From Erinaceus europaeus (taxonomy: Eukaryota; Chordata; Mammalia; Eulipotyphla; Erinaceidae), in contig NC_080165.1 of the NCBI RefSeq assembly GCF_950295315.1, positions 7,380,417-7,444,416 of the forward strand: a DNA stretch of 64,000 nucleotides. The letters are read 5' to 3'. The stretch's first letter is position 1. Each line of letters opens with the position of its first letter. This document shows positions 22,760 to 32,109 of the stretch, in pieces. The position numbers and the translations under genes were made by a program. The notes beneath the pieces were generated by a model that saw only the letters and a program-made list of their open reading frames with translations, had not been told where the DNA came from and ran no database searches.

Positions 22760-23135
22760 GAAATAGTAATGATTCTCTTTCCTCTTATTATGTGGTATTT
22801 TTTTTTTTAATATGACACATTGCAACTACAGTTCCTGTAGGTCTCAGAGTAGAATCTGTGACCTACAGGAAAGGGACGTATGGACAGATGGACAGAGTGA
22901 ACTTCACTGACAGTGGCTTCTGGGCAGGAATAGCTAGTGGGGACAGTTCGCCCAACAGGGTATCTGAGGAGAGCAGCCTAGCAGGGATATGGAGGGAGGT
23001 CCAATTAGGAACAAGACTGGAGCAATACTCCCAGTGGGGAGTAGAGACTGGAATGGAAGGATACAAAGAAGTGATAGCTCACTGTATAAGCTTGGAATCT
23101 TTCTTTAGACCCTGCTGGTAAAGGAAAAAAAAAAA
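22760..23135. other. No recognised gene
   Basis: An 87-codon plus-strand frame (22858-23121) of ordinary composition lies here, but it has no domain I know and no promoter or splice context. A poly-A run at 23125-23138 follows it. Confidence 0.4.
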
Positions 23136-23139
23136 AAAG

Positions 23140-23310
23140 GAAAGCACTGGGGGAGATAGTATGATAGTTATGCGGAAACATTTTTCTGCCCGGGGCTCTA
23201 AGGCCTCAGGTTTAATTTCCAGCACCACAATTAACACAGAGCTGAGCTGTGCTCTGGTGTCTGTCTCAGTTTCTCTGTAGCTCTCTCATTTGAAAATAAA
23301 TAAAACAAAT
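23140..23310 (+). repeat. SINE type C
   Basis: GAGATAGTATGATAGTTATG head, CTCTAAGGCCTCAGGTTTAAT box-B region, ACACAGAGCTGAGCTGTGCTC, tail AAAATAAATAAAACAAA. Confidence 0.75.
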
Positions 23311-23379
23311 TTAATGGAAAATATATTTTTCACTGGTGCATACTCTTGGTATGCAGCTAAAAAAATCTCAGACAACTCC

Positions 23380-23590
23380 AGCAATGAAGTAAGTACTTCA
23401 GAGGTGGCTCTCTGTCTCCCTCCCTCTCTATCTCCATTCCCCTCTCAATTTCCCTTTATGCTATCATGTAAAAAAAATAAGTAAATAAGTAAATAAAAAG
23501 GAAGGGGGGGAAATAATCCTAGGAGTGATGAATTTATCATGTGGGTACCAAGCCCCAGCAACAATCCTGGTGACAAAAAATAAAAGAAAA
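23380..23590 (+). repeat. SINE type A, long-tail fragment
   Basis: CTCTGTCTCCCTCCCTCTC and a CTATCATGT tail. After A-rich sequence comes AGGAGTGATGAATTTATCATG...CCCCAGCAACAATCCTGGTG, a diverged copy of the long-tail module. Confidence 0.55.
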
Positions 23591-23726
23591 AAATATATGT
23601 TATGACATATATCCTTATGTTCATGGGAGCAGGATATATAACATAGTCTTTAGACTAATTTTCTCTCACGTTTGGATTTATCTTAAGAAATTTTAGTAAA
23701 CCAATTTGGAGGAAAATGGAGTTCTT

Positions 23727-23930
23727 ATTATTTTTTATCTTTATTTGTTTATTGGGTAGAGATGGCCAGAAATTGAGAAGAAAGAGGGAGATGGAGGAGA
23801 GAGACAGAGAGACACCTGCAACACTGCTTCCCCACTTGCAAAGCTTTTCCCCAGCAAGTGAGGGATCAGGGACTCGAATTCAATTCCTTGCACATTGTGA
23901 CATGTGCACTACCACCACCCAAGCCCTGAG
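23727..23930 (-). repeat. SINE type B
   Basis: TTTATTGGGTAGAGATGGCC, GACACCTGCAACACTGCTTC, box-B region GGACTCGAATTCAATTCC and ACTACCACCACCCAAGC head. Confidence 0.85.
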
Positions 23931-24029
23931 TTTAGATTCTTAATCAAACTTGATAACAAATTTCCTTAAACAGGATAATTTATTATACTGTACTTCAAGT
24001 TTACCATATGAGATACGAATGATATTTTT

Positions 24030-24308
24030 AAAAAGTATTTATTTATTCCCTTTTGTTGTCCTTGTTTTACTGTTGTAGTTATTATTGTTGTTGTTATTGA
24101 TGAACTTGTTGGATAAGACAGAGAGAAATGGGGAGAGGAAGGGAAGACAGAGAGGGGGAGAGAAAGATAGACACCTGCAGACCTGCTTCACCACCTGTGA
24201 AGTGACTCCCCTGCAGGTGGGGAGCCGGGGGCTTGAACCGGGATCCTTATGCTGGTCCTTGTGCTTTGTGCTGCATGCGCTTAAACCGCTGCACCAGCAC
24301 CTGACTCC
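24030..24308 (-). repeat. SINE type A
   Basis: Full-length antisense copy with GCTTGAACCGGGATCC box B. Flanked by an imperfect duplication, GAATGATATTTTT (about 24017) and GAATGATTTTTAC (about 24314). Confidence 0.9.
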
Positions 24309-24309
24309 C

Positions 24310-24836
24310 TTAAGAATGATTTTTACACTTTTTTTTATATGAAATTAATATATAAGTAAATGTGAAGCAAGAAGCATTTAGCTCATAATAAAATGGGTAG
24401 TAGGAATTCTTGACTGCATTTATTAATAATTCATGATTGATTTTCTAAAGAATATGCCTTTATCCCTTTATCCACCTCCCCTTTTAATTTTGGTTACAAG
24501 AGAATTTGTTATCTCCATTACTTTCAAAAAGAAAACTACAAAACACTGTTTTTTAAAAATAATGTTTAAGAAAATAGGCAAAAAATAATCAAACAGTGAG
24601 TCTTTTATGAGTTATTACTAGAATAGTAGCTAGTTCAAAAATGATCTTACTGCATTTATGTTAATGGTGGAAAATGAACCTCTTCACTGAGATTTTTCAA
24701 AAGCTTTTATTACATTGTTATATATATACTTGAAGACCCAAATGTTCATTTCATACCTGTGGGAACATCATTTCTTGGTCCAAAAGATTAAAGGAGACAG
24801 AATCAAGGTTACTCATAATTGATGCTGAATAATTCA

Positions 24837-24874
<38 letters not shown>

Positions 24875-25410
24875 TTCAAGCAAAGAGCATGCAATCTAGA
24901 ATATATAAATATTAAACAAAAATAAATCCCTCAGAATGTTTTCATCACTGAGGAGCAGACTGGGAACTTGGCTCCAATATAGTGATTAATTAATATCTGA
25001 AAACTTTGAATTTATCTTCAATATAGCTATAGAGCTTTTAGTTGTCAAATGCCAAGTAATTTAATATTTTTAAAAATTATTTTCTACCATATTTTTACTT
25101 TGACACAGAGACCTATTTAAGACATATACTTTATTATGGTAGATGATTTGGGTTGAATATTTTCTGTTAGAAGTACTCTGAAGGCTTTTTTTCACTAAAA
25201 TACAAGTAGTTACTGGGTATTATAAACTCTTTATATAATTTATATTTTCAAAAACGAAAAGAAATTTTGGAAAATTCTTCTCTCCCTCCCTTCTCTCCTC
25301 TCTGCTTTTAAAACTTAAATCAATAGCTTGAATGAAATTGGAAAGATTAGCTTGAGTTAAATGTTTGTAACATCTTTGTGATTCAGAAACGTTCATGTAT
25401 TTTTAAGATG
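24310..25410. other. No recognised gene; AT-rich
   Basis: About 1.1 kb, strongly AT-rich, with a TA array at 24839-24872. No open frame of note. Confidence 0.45.
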
Positions 25411-25592
25411 TTATTTTATTTTATTGAAGAGAAGAAAAGAGCAAAAGAGGGAGAGGAGGAAAGAAGGAAAGAGAGCGAACACCGCTCGTCTCTGGCTTAT
25501 TATGGGCTGGTGATTGAACCCTGAACCCTGAAAGCTGCTTAGGCTTGAGAGTCTGCACAGACATTCTGCTGTCTCCCCAGCCCACAGTGCAT
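25411..25592 (-). repeat. SINE type C-like, antisense
   Basis: GA-rich stretch, then GGTGATTGAACCCTGAACCC and CTTGAGAGTCTGCACAGACATTC up to CTGTCTCCCCAGCCC. In antisense these are box B and the GGGCTGGGGAGACAG head. Confidence 0.55.
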
Positions 25593-26330
25593 CTTAATCA
25601 GGGCAAACAACAACAAAAATACATTGTATGAAAGCTAAAAAATTGTGAGAACTTAAAATACAAACAATCAAAGTAAAAACTGAAATAACCTCTAATAACC
25701 TACAAAAATATGATGAAAAACTTCTAGGAATACATTAAGTATTCTGGAGAATAATGGAATCATTTTATTTAATGACCAGGTCATACTACAAGGCCACATT
25801 CTGGTCCAATACAGCGATGACATTATGCTTACTGAATCTTACAAGATGTCTAATCAAATATCAGCAAGTTATAGATTTAATTAATTTTTAAATCACATCT
25901 CCAAGAATACCAGTTCCCTGCTCAGAAATACTTGATTTCTAATGTCCCAGGAATTAAGAAATAAATGTTTGTGGACTTCCAAATATCATTTGCACTCTAT
26001 CCCCACATTGTGAATCTATCTTCTGCCTTTTATTGAGAGTCTTTTTCTCCCTGGTAATAGACTCCTGAGGACAGATTCATCTTTCTACATTCTCCATAGG
26101 TCTCCAAGGTGTAACATGGTTACTTATTCAAGGTAAGACTGCTATGAATATATTTGGAGTGAATTAGATACAACAATAAGATAAGTCTATTGTCCTAAGG
26201 CAGAGGAGGAGAATGTCTTGGTGAAAGTTAGGCATACTAATATCTGTCTTGGGGAAATGTGAACCTGAACTCTGTTACAATAACCCTGCAAATAAACATT
26301 TTCTTAACAAAATGATGTTGCATTTAAAAA
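25593..26330. other. No recognised gene
   Basis: Unassigned sequence. Its right end (from about 26336) looks like a tRNA-type SINE head interrupted by the ERV: GGTGAGAGAGCTAATCTGG, continuing at 31421 with a pyrimidine tail. Confidence 0.4.
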
Positions 26331-26380
26331 TAAAGGAGTTGGTGAGAGAGCTAATCTGGAAAGGTGACTTTCCATCCCTC

Positions 26381-26386
26381 AGTCAC
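26381..26386. repeat. ERV target-site duplication, left copy
   Basis: AGTCAC, repeated exactly at 31415-31420 on the far side of the provirus. Six bases is the usual duplication length for betaretroviruses. Confidence 0.85.
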
Positions 26387-26886
26387 TGCCTGGATAGCCT
26401 GAGGGTACTTCTTCCCGAGCTAGTGCTCTCTGGGTTAGAGAGAACTCGACTGGAGCCAATCTAGGCTGCTGCATGGGAGAGGGATCAGGAACTCGTGCCA
26501 CACTAACTTCGCAGGAGGCAGGAGATACACTCTGGAACTCTCAGAGCCGGAAAGCAATTTCCAAGTGTCTTTAATCAGAAGAGCAGCTGTTTTTATACTC
26601 TCCAAGTAGGGTGGAAACAGGATGTGATATAGAGAGGGTGGAGCGAAAAGTGACTGGTGAAAATCAGAGTGTGACAAGGAGAAGATCAGGGTGTGACAAG
26701 GAGAGGGGGTGGAGCAGGTGAGAATTCTACCACTAAACCACCAATGCCCTGGAGGGAGTGTGGTGCTTTATGTAAATGTAAAAGTGATTTATGTAAATAG
26801 ACCAAAGCTTTGAATGGGATTAAATCTATCCCTATATAGGCATATGGTTAAGCAGAAGCCAGGGGGAACTGGCATACTATCCAACA
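26387..26886 (-). repeat. ERV 3' LTR
   Basis: Begins TGTTGGATAGTATGCC at 26886 (minus strand) and ends CCAGGCA at 26387. The antisense TTTTATA at 26591-26597 gives TATAAAA, and TTTAAT at 26570-26575 gives an ATTAAA polyadenylation signal 3' of it. Compared with the 5' LTR it carries extra bases around 26496-26530 and a different terminal heptamer. Confidence 0.92.
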
Positions 26887-26903
26887 TCTCCCCCTTTCTT
26901 TTT
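26887..26903 (-). promoter_or_regulatory. ERV polypurine tract
   Basis: On the minus strand, AAAAAGAAAGGGGGAGA directly abuts the 3' LTR start TGTTGG. This is the plus-strand DNA primer site expected at that position. Confidence 0.9.
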
Positions 26904-26920
26904 AACTATTTGCCATAGTA

Positions 26921-27316
26921 TCAGGAGTGTGGGGCACTTTGTGAGGCAGGGAGACTGATAAGAGGCACACAGGGGACCAGGAAGAGGGCTGTGGGAATTA
27001 TTAGTAGGTGCTGAACATACAGTGGTTGGGTTCGAGAACAGAGCATAGAGGCAATTTGAATTAAAAGAGGAGAAAGTGGGTTGTCATCAATTCTTACATA
27101 AGATTGAGCAAGCCATGGAAGTAAGTTAACAGTATACACACTGTCAGAAAAAAGGTTGAAGGATTCTGGTACAACTTTTAATGCAAGGAAAACAGCATAA
27201 AGTTCTTTGTACTGAGGGGAATTATCAGGAAGTTCAGTAAAGAGAGGATTGGGGTATTGCTGGTCTGGATAATATATAAGGGCAGCAGCTCCCTTTTTTC
27301 CACCATCAGTGAACAC
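26921..27316 (-). pseudogene. ERV RNase H remnant
   Basis: A 131-codon frame with three acidic residues in RNase H context: D4 in FTDGG, E38 in QYKELY and D58 in FSDSVY. The family cuts the RNA strand of RNA-DNA hybrids during reverse transcription. The frame leaves the domain near its end: the expected C-terminal histidine region appears only in another frame (about 26945-26990, where a LPGPL motif can be read), so at least one frameshift is present. It is also out of frame with the RT segment upstream. Nothing of the integrase that normally follows is present before the polypurine tract, 18 bases below this frame. Confidence 0.85.
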
Positions 27317-28212
27317 TGTGGAGCAGAGGGGATGGGATCTCGAGAGAAAAGTTTAGGTACTAGTAAAGGCAACAGAGGTAAAGAAGCTATCAAATTATTA
27401 GAGGGAAAATGATTATCTAATTGTCCTGGAAAACCCATTAAACTTATGGCAAAACGAGAATGGTGGCATATGAGCCATTCTGTATCTATGAGAGAAAAGG
27501 GAAGAATGATTGAATCTGGTTCCCTTCCTAAGACCTGAACTGATCTGTTTCTTCCTTGGAGAACCATAAATGCTAAGGCATCAATCTCGGTAAGGAGTCT
27601 TGGAGCTCCGCCTACTGGCGTATGAAGCCATTCGAAAATGCCATGTTTCCGCCACAATGCCCCCACTACCTTGGGGGTGGAGTTAAAGATTAGAAGATTT
27701 ACTGGAGAGGAGGGGGAGAAACAAACGAGGTGCATGTCCTGGAGAGCCTGGTTAACTTTTTCCAGTGCCAAGGATGCTTCGGGGGTTAACATACGCTTTG
27801 AGGAAGGCTGTTTGTTTCCTTTTAACAGATCGAACAGTGGTTGCAGGCAGCTTGTAGGCAGATAAAGATACTGCCTAAGCCAATTCAAATTTCCAAGAAA
27901 ACTTTGTAAAGAAGCAAGAGTGAGATTAGAAGGAAAAGTAACACAAGGTTTTAAAGGACGAATCTGCGTTAGGGAAATCTCTGAGCCTAAGAAAGATATT
28001 GGAGGAATTAGCTGTATTTTCTCAGGAGATACATTAAGTCCACTTCTCTTTAAGGCAGGGATTAGAAAATCACGTAGGGCGGAGAGATCAGTATCTAATT
28101 CTCCCCATATTAACACGTCACTCATATAATAAAAAACCTTAAGACCCTTATGAATATATGGAAAAAGGGCAGATTTAACAGCCTCTTGACAAATAGTAGG
28201 ACTATTAGCCAT
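27178..28212 (-). pseudogene. ERV reverse transcriptase, C-terminal part
   Basis: A 344-codon frame covering the later RT palm, thumb and connection region. It starts at MANSPTICQ, a conserved RT stretch. The active-site box, normally YXDD, reads Y29-M-S-D32: an AGT serine codon (antisense of 28120-28122) replaces the first aspartate of the metal-binding pair. SFLGSEIS (about residues 73-80) and FLGNLNWLRQYL (about 104-115) are typical of the family. After about residue 310 the frame departs from RNase H sequence, which continues in the frame at 26921-27316. The upstream RT motifs lie in a different frame (28205-28612), so the polymerase is split by a frameshift as well as mutated. Confidence 0.9.
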
Positions 28213-28612
28213 GCCCTAGGGCAGTACCATTTGAATGGCAATACCATTCAAATCTATTGGCAGGGCTGGCATTATTAATAGAAGGAACAGAGAAAGCAAA
28301 ACGTTTACAATCTTGTGGGTGTAAGGGAATAGAGAAAAAACAATCCTGTATATCAATATCTATGATTGGAATTCCTGTGGGAATTTCAGAAGCAAGAGGC
28401 AAACCCCTTTGTGGGGAGCCCCAAACCTGCATGGTTTTATTAACTGCATGAAGATCTTGGAGGAGGTGCCATTTTCCTGAGAGCTTTTTAATCACAAAGA
28501 CTGGAGTATTCCATGGGCTCCGAGAATGACGAATGTGTCCCAAAGATAACTGCTCTTGGACGAGTTCTTTTAAAATTTCTAGCTTCTCCCTAGGCAAAGG
28601 CCACTGTTCCAC
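28205..28612 (-). pseudogene. ERV reverse transcriptase, N-terminal part
   Basis: A 135-codon frame with the fingers and first palm motifs of retroviral [14 protein letters not shown] (32-43), [14 protein letters not shown] (45-58) and motif A with D87-x-x-D-C-F-F followed by SIPLHP. The open frame continues upstream of the methionine towards the end of the protease frame, consistent with the usual -1 frameshift between pro and pol. It goes out of frame near residue 113 and ends at a stop, and the next RT motif resumes in another frame. Not functional as it stands. Confidence 0.9.
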
Positions 28613-28671
28613 CCAGACAGGCTCATTAGAAAGCCAATCTAAGCGGGGAGTACTGTTATGAACAGTGGCAG

Positions 28672-29292
28672 TTAGTATTGGGGGTTGGGTCTAGCAGTCT
28701 CACAGGAGTGAGTGTGGTGTCCTGCAGAGGTGTCTGAGGATATCACTACATCTAAAGATTCCAGCAAGTCTCTTCCCAATAAATTGGTGCTTATATCAGC
28801 TATTAAAGGCTGAAAGCATCCGGTAGTCCCTTCTGGATCTTCCCACACAAGGGAATCTCGTGTGCAGAATGCCTGAGTCAATCCTCCAACACCATGTAAG
28901 CGTGGTCCTGGGAGGAGTTCCCAACTCTGGGGAACCTCTGCTTGTCTTAAGATTGTCTTATCTGCTCCCGTGTCAATCAAACACTTAAAAGGAATATTAC
29001 CAATCTTTACTGTTATAGTTGGGTGACCCCTTTCTAAAACAAGGGTGGTCCATAAAATCTCAGGCTCCGAATTCGAGCTGTTCTCTTGCTCCAGCCAGTT
29101 ATTTCTATGCTGGAAGTTCCCATATACCGCAGGTTCCTCCTTCTGCTCACCCTCTGTTATTGTTACTTGGCGTGGTGGGTGTAGCGATGGATTGGGTCCC
29201 AAGCTGGGCTTCTGTTTGTTGAATAAGGGCACAGCACCAAGTGGGTGACCTGCTTCCTTCCCTCTTGGGGGCGGGGCTAAGGGAAGTCCCAC
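28672..29292 (-). CDS. pro: ERV aspartic protease (pro)
   Basis: A 206-codon frame. Residues 82-180 form a retropepsin: active site LIDTGAD (D107-TGA-D111), a GVGG flap-like turn at 134-137 and the LLGRDLL helix at 171-177. Retropepsins act as dimers and cleave Gag and Gag-Pol. The N-terminal 60-80 residues are rich in proline and overlap what should be the end of nucleocapsid. In this reading frame just upstream of the first ATG there is a single CKQG-like remnant of a zinc knuckle. I see no dUTPase domain, which many betaretroviruses carry here. It is normally expressed by ribosomal frameshift from gag, so the ATG is not necessarily a start. The catalytic motif is intact. Confidence 0.9.
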   Translation of the reverse strand: MGLPLAPPPRGKEAGHPLGAVPLFNKQKPSLGPNPSLHPPRQVTITEGEQKEEPAVYGNFQHRNNWLEQENSSNSEPEILWTTLVLERGHPTITVKIGNIPFKCLIDTGADKTILRQAEVPQSWELLPGPRLHGVGGLTQAFCTRDSLVWEDPEGTTGCFQPLIADISTNLLGRDLLESLDVVISSDTSAGHHTHSCETARPNPQY

Positions 29293-29311
29293 ACCTAGTT
29301 TAAATCCCTGT

Positions 29312-29569
29312 TTACATTTGGCAGAGGTGTGCCGTTCCTATGGAACCTTGACCAACAATCTCTCCTCCAGTGAAATCCTTTCTGGCATCTGGGACAAGGC
29401 ATTCAGGGTCTCTGATTCCCTGTCTGGAGGCGGGGTTGCCCTGACTGGAGGCGGGGTTGCCCTGACTGGAGGCGGGGTCGCGGTCTATTTTCGGGACATT
29501 GGTTATGCCAATGCCCTTGGCGACCGCACTGAAAGCAAGCCCCTTTTTGCTTATGTAAGGTAGCTGCAT
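29312..29569 (-). pseudogene. ERV Gag C-terminal (nucleocapsid) region, degenerate
   Basis: An 85-codon frame between gag and pro, shifted relative to both. It contains a 7-residue repeat (NPASSQG-like, residues 36-49) encoded by three copies of a 21-bp unit at about 29424-29485. No intact CX2CX4HX4C zinc knuckle is visible, although nucleocapsid should lie here. The region is probably a decayed and repeat-expanded nucleocapsid. Confidence 0.6.
29424..29485. repeat. 21-bp tandem repeat, three copies
   Basis: Three tandem copies of a unit containing CTGGAGGCGGGGTTGCCCTGA, the last slightly changed. They lie inside the nucleocapsid region of the ERV. Confidence 0.9.
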
Positions 29570-29573
29570 AGGC

Positions 29574-30794
29574 CTATAACATAGGTCCTTGAAAAGAGCT
29601 TGATCTGAGATCCTGTGTAGCTATAATCCAAGTATCTGGGTGTTCATTTTTAAGAGTGATACAGGCCTGTCGAAAATGCGGAAGCATTCCATCCCAGACT
29701 ATGGATCGCAGGAGGAGAAAACGAGCATCAGGATTATAAATCTTCCTTTCCAAACTCGACTGGACCCTGGAAATGAATTTAGTGAGGTATTCATCAGGTT
29801 CTTGTTGAAGGGAGAGAATGGGGGCTGAGGCCGCTCCCATAGGTGGTGTTAATCGCTCCCATGCTTTTAATGCACACAGGCATACCTGATCAAAATGCCC
29901 CAGTGGAAACTTGGCTTCCACCTGTTGAATCCCTGTTTCTAATTGGCCTATTCCAAACAATGCATCAAAATTCCCCTCTGGCTGATTTTGAATATTTTTC
30001 CATGATTGTTGTAAACATTTGTCTTGAAAGAATGCCTCCCATTGCAGGAAGAGGGGGCCTGGGAGCGTAGCGGGAGTTACATCCCTCCAATCTTGGGGGG
30101 TATTAAGGTTCTGAAGCAGGCCTTGTAAAATGGACCTGGTCCATGGGGCATGAACACCGTCATCCTTGGTAGCCTGGCGTAGTTCCTTCAGGTCTGTGGC
30201 GGAATATGGATACCAGGCCTGAGGTTTTTGTCTATTGGGGGCAACATTGACCGGAAATGTGTGGACTTGCTCTGATAAGTGTGTAGCGGTAGGAGGAGTC
30301 ACCGAAGTGGAAGCTTCTGGACAAGTGGCCGAAGAAGTGGTTTTGGAGGCTACAGGAGAATTCGGACATGTGTCTGTCAAAACGGGGGTGGGCGAAGAAG
30401 CAGCCATGGAGGCAGCAGGAGGTTCCGGACACGTGTCTGCCAAAATGGGGGTGGCTGAAGAAGTGGCTGTGGAGTCCAATGGAGAATTCGGACACGTGTC
30501 TGCCAAAATAGGGGCCTCAGGGCAAGATGCAGAGGAATTAGGGTGGGTCAGGATCATGACAGGCCTTTGCTTCTTCTTGTTTTTAAGGTGCTGGTTAAGT
30601 TCTATGATCACTTCCTTTATCTCTTGGACCTCAGCCTCTAGGTCCTTACGCCTTTTGAGAGGTTGCCCTATATATCCCTTAAAAGGTGCTATGATGATCA
30701 ACAGGATATAAGGTGCAGCCCTGAGAAAAATGTCCCAGATATATATAAATTGTATACTGGAAAAAGAATGCAGAATTTGGAAAAGATTTTCCAT
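29574..30794 (-). CDS. gag: ERV Gag polyprotein (matrix-like and capsid part)
   Basis: A 406-codon open frame beginning about 125 bp after the primer site. Residues 17-38 are strongly hydrophobic (FIYIWDIF...LLIIIAPF), followed by a basic/charged stretch and a likely coiled coil (50-75). Residues 88-160 hold about three 21-residue repeats around a (A/T)DTCP(N/E) core, rich in Pro, Ser and Thr. Residues from about 190 to 400 resemble the betaretroviral capsid, with WYPYSATDLKEL near the start and LQQEPDEYLTKFISRV in the C-terminal domain. An N-terminal membrane segment is reminiscent of intracisternal A-particle Gag, which is directed to the endoplasmic reticulum. That comparison is inference. 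The frame stops before any zinc knuckle. Confidence 0.88.
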   Translation of the reverse strand: MENLFQILHSFSSIQFIYIWDIFLRAAPYILLIIIAPFKGYIGQPLKRRKDLEAEVQEIKEVIIELNQHLKNKKKQRPVMILTHPNSSASCPEAPILADTCPNSPLDSTATSSATPILADTCPEPPAASMAASSPTPVLTDTCPNSPVASKTTSSATCPEASTSVTPPTATHLSEQVHTFPVNVAPNRQKPQAWYPYSATDLKELRQATKDDGVHAPWTRSILQGLLQNLNTPQDWRDVTPATLPGPLFLQWEAFFQDKCLQQSWKNIQNQPEGNFDALFGIGQLETGIQQVEAKFPLGHFDQVCLCALKAWERLTPPMGAASAPILSLQQEPDEYLTKFISRVQSSLERKIYNPDARFLLLRSIVWDGMLPHFRQACITLKNEHPDTWIIATQDLRSSSFQGPML

Positions 30795-30918
30795 GGTGGA
30801 GAGATCTCAGGAAAACAATAAGAAAGAAAAAAAATCACAGTGCCTTAACACAATATTGCAGATACCCAAAAGGTGTGTACTTATCTAGGATGTCTTCTTG
30901 TAAATCTGCTGCTTGTGT

Positions 30919-30936
30919 GTCCCTGTTCGGGCGCCA
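30919..30936 (-). promoter_or_regulatory. ERV primer-binding site, tRNA-Lys3 type
   Basis: The minus strand reads TGGCGCCCGAACAGGGAC, an exact complement of the 3' end of tRNA-Lys(UUU), two bases after the 5' LTR. Confidence 0.95.
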
Positions 30937-30938
30937 GA

Positions 30939-31414
30939 GATAGCCTGAGGGTACTTCTTCCCGAGCTAGTGCTCTCTGGGTTGGAGAGAACTCGACTGGA
31001 GCCAATCTAGGCTGCTGCATGGGAGAGGGATCAGGAACTAACTTCACAGGAGATACACTCTGGAACTCTCAGAGCCGGAAAGCAATTTCCAAGTGTCTTT
31101 AATCAGAAGAGCAGCTGTTTTTATACTCTCCAAGTAGGGTGGAAACAGGATGTGATATAGAGAGGGTGGAGCGAAAAGTGACTGGTGAAAATCAGAGTGT
31201 GACAAGGAGAAGATCAGGGTGTGACAAGGAGAGGGGGTGGAGCAGGTGAGAATTCTACCACTAAACCACCAATGCCCTGGAGGGAGTGTGGTGCTTTATG
31301 TAAATGTAAAAGTGATTTATGTAAATAGACCAAAGCTTTGAATGGGATTAAATCTATCCCTATATAGGCATATGGTTAAGCAGAAGCCAGGGGGAACTGG
31401 CATACTATCCAACA
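30939..31414 (-). repeat. ERV 5' LTR
   Basis: Begins TGTTGGATAG at 31414 on the minus strand. TATAAAA (antisense at 31119-31125) and ATTAAA (31098-31103) are at the same relative positions as in the 3' LTR. It ends ...GGCTATC followed by TC and the primer site. Confidence 0.92.
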
Positions 31415-31420
31415 AGTCAC
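31415..31420. repeat. ERV target-site duplication, right copy
   Basis: AGTCAC, matching 26381-26386. Confidence 0.85.
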
Positions 31421-31479
31421 AGGCTGCGTGGCATTGGGAGAAGCTTTGATTCTATGGTGCCTTTCTCTTTGAAGGAAAA

Positions 31480-31662
31480 TAATTCTCTCTCTTTCTCTTT
31501 CTCTCCCTCCTTCTCTCTCTCTCCCTCCCTCTCTCTCTCCCTCCCCCCCCTTTCCTCTCTCTCTCTCTCCTCTCTTTCTCTCTCTTTCTCTCTCTTCCTC
31601 TCCTTCTCCCTCTCCCTCTGCCCCCCTCTCTCTCCTCTCTCTCTCTCTTCTCTCTCTCCTCT
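31480..31662. repeat. CT-rich polypyrimidine tract
   Basis: About 180 bp of CT/CCT words, probably the expanded pyrimidine tail of the interrupted SINE plus the tail side of the next one. The long arginine/glutamate-rich frames on the other strand are artefacts. Confidence 0.9.
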
Positions 31663-31861
31663 TTGTTGAATAGAGACAATCAGAAATTGTGAGGGAAGGG
31701 TGTGATAGAGAGGGAGAGAGACAGAGAGACACCTGCAGGACTGCTTCACCACTTGTAAAACTTTCCCCCTGCAGGTAGGGATCAGGGGCAGGCGATCGAA
31801 CCTGGGTCCTTGCACACTGCAACATGTGCACTCAACCAGGTACGCTGCCACCTGGCCCCCT
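31663..31861 (-). repeat. SINE type B
   Basis: GTTGAATAGAGACAATCAGA, GACACCTGCAGGACTGCTTC, box-B region GCGATCGAACCTGGGTCC, GCCACCTGGCCCCC head. Confidence 0.88.
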
Positions 31862-31924
31862 ATCTGAAGGAAATTGACCCAGATCAGTGAAGTCCTGGTA
31901 GTAACAGAAATCAACAGTAAAATC

Positions 31925-32010
31925 CAAAGAAAGAAGGAAAGAAAGAAGTTAAGAAAGAAAGGAAGAAATAAAGAAAGAAAGAAAGGAAGGAAGAAAGAAG
32001 GAAAAAAGAA
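31925..32010. repeat. (GAAA)n purine tract
   Basis: GAAAGAAGG/GAAAGAAA units. Confidence 0.85.
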
Positions 32011-32109
32011 AAACACAGAAATACTCAGTCTATATATAGACACAGAAGTATTGATAAGTATAATGGAGTTTATATACATTGACAAAATGGGACAGTAATC
32101 TAAAATTCA

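Larger units (their letters stand above)
26387..31414 (-). mobile_element. Betaretrovirus-like ERV, two LTRs, IN and env missing
   Basis: Proviral structure on the minus strand: 5' LTR (30939-31414), tRNA-Lys3 primer site (30919-30936), gag, protease, RT-RNase H, polypurine tract (26887-26903), 3' LTR (26387-26886), all inside a 6-bp duplication AGTCAC. The internal region is only about 4.05 kb because the tract follows the RNase H remnant directly, with no integrase and no envelope. By eye the two LTRs differ by about one substitution in the shared body plus small indels near 26496-26530/31036-31047. That implies a young insertion, although the pol frames are broken. It lies in a SINE-like sequence and is defective for autonomous replication as seen here. 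Confidence 0.93.

Noticed and set aside
22499..22825. Overlapping ORFs on both strands of about 100 codons
   Set aside because: Both are translations of one GGAA/GAAA purine tract.
31417..32085. 222-codon minus-strand ORF, Arg/Glu-rich
   Set aside because: It runs through a CT tract and a SINE and is low-complexity artefact.
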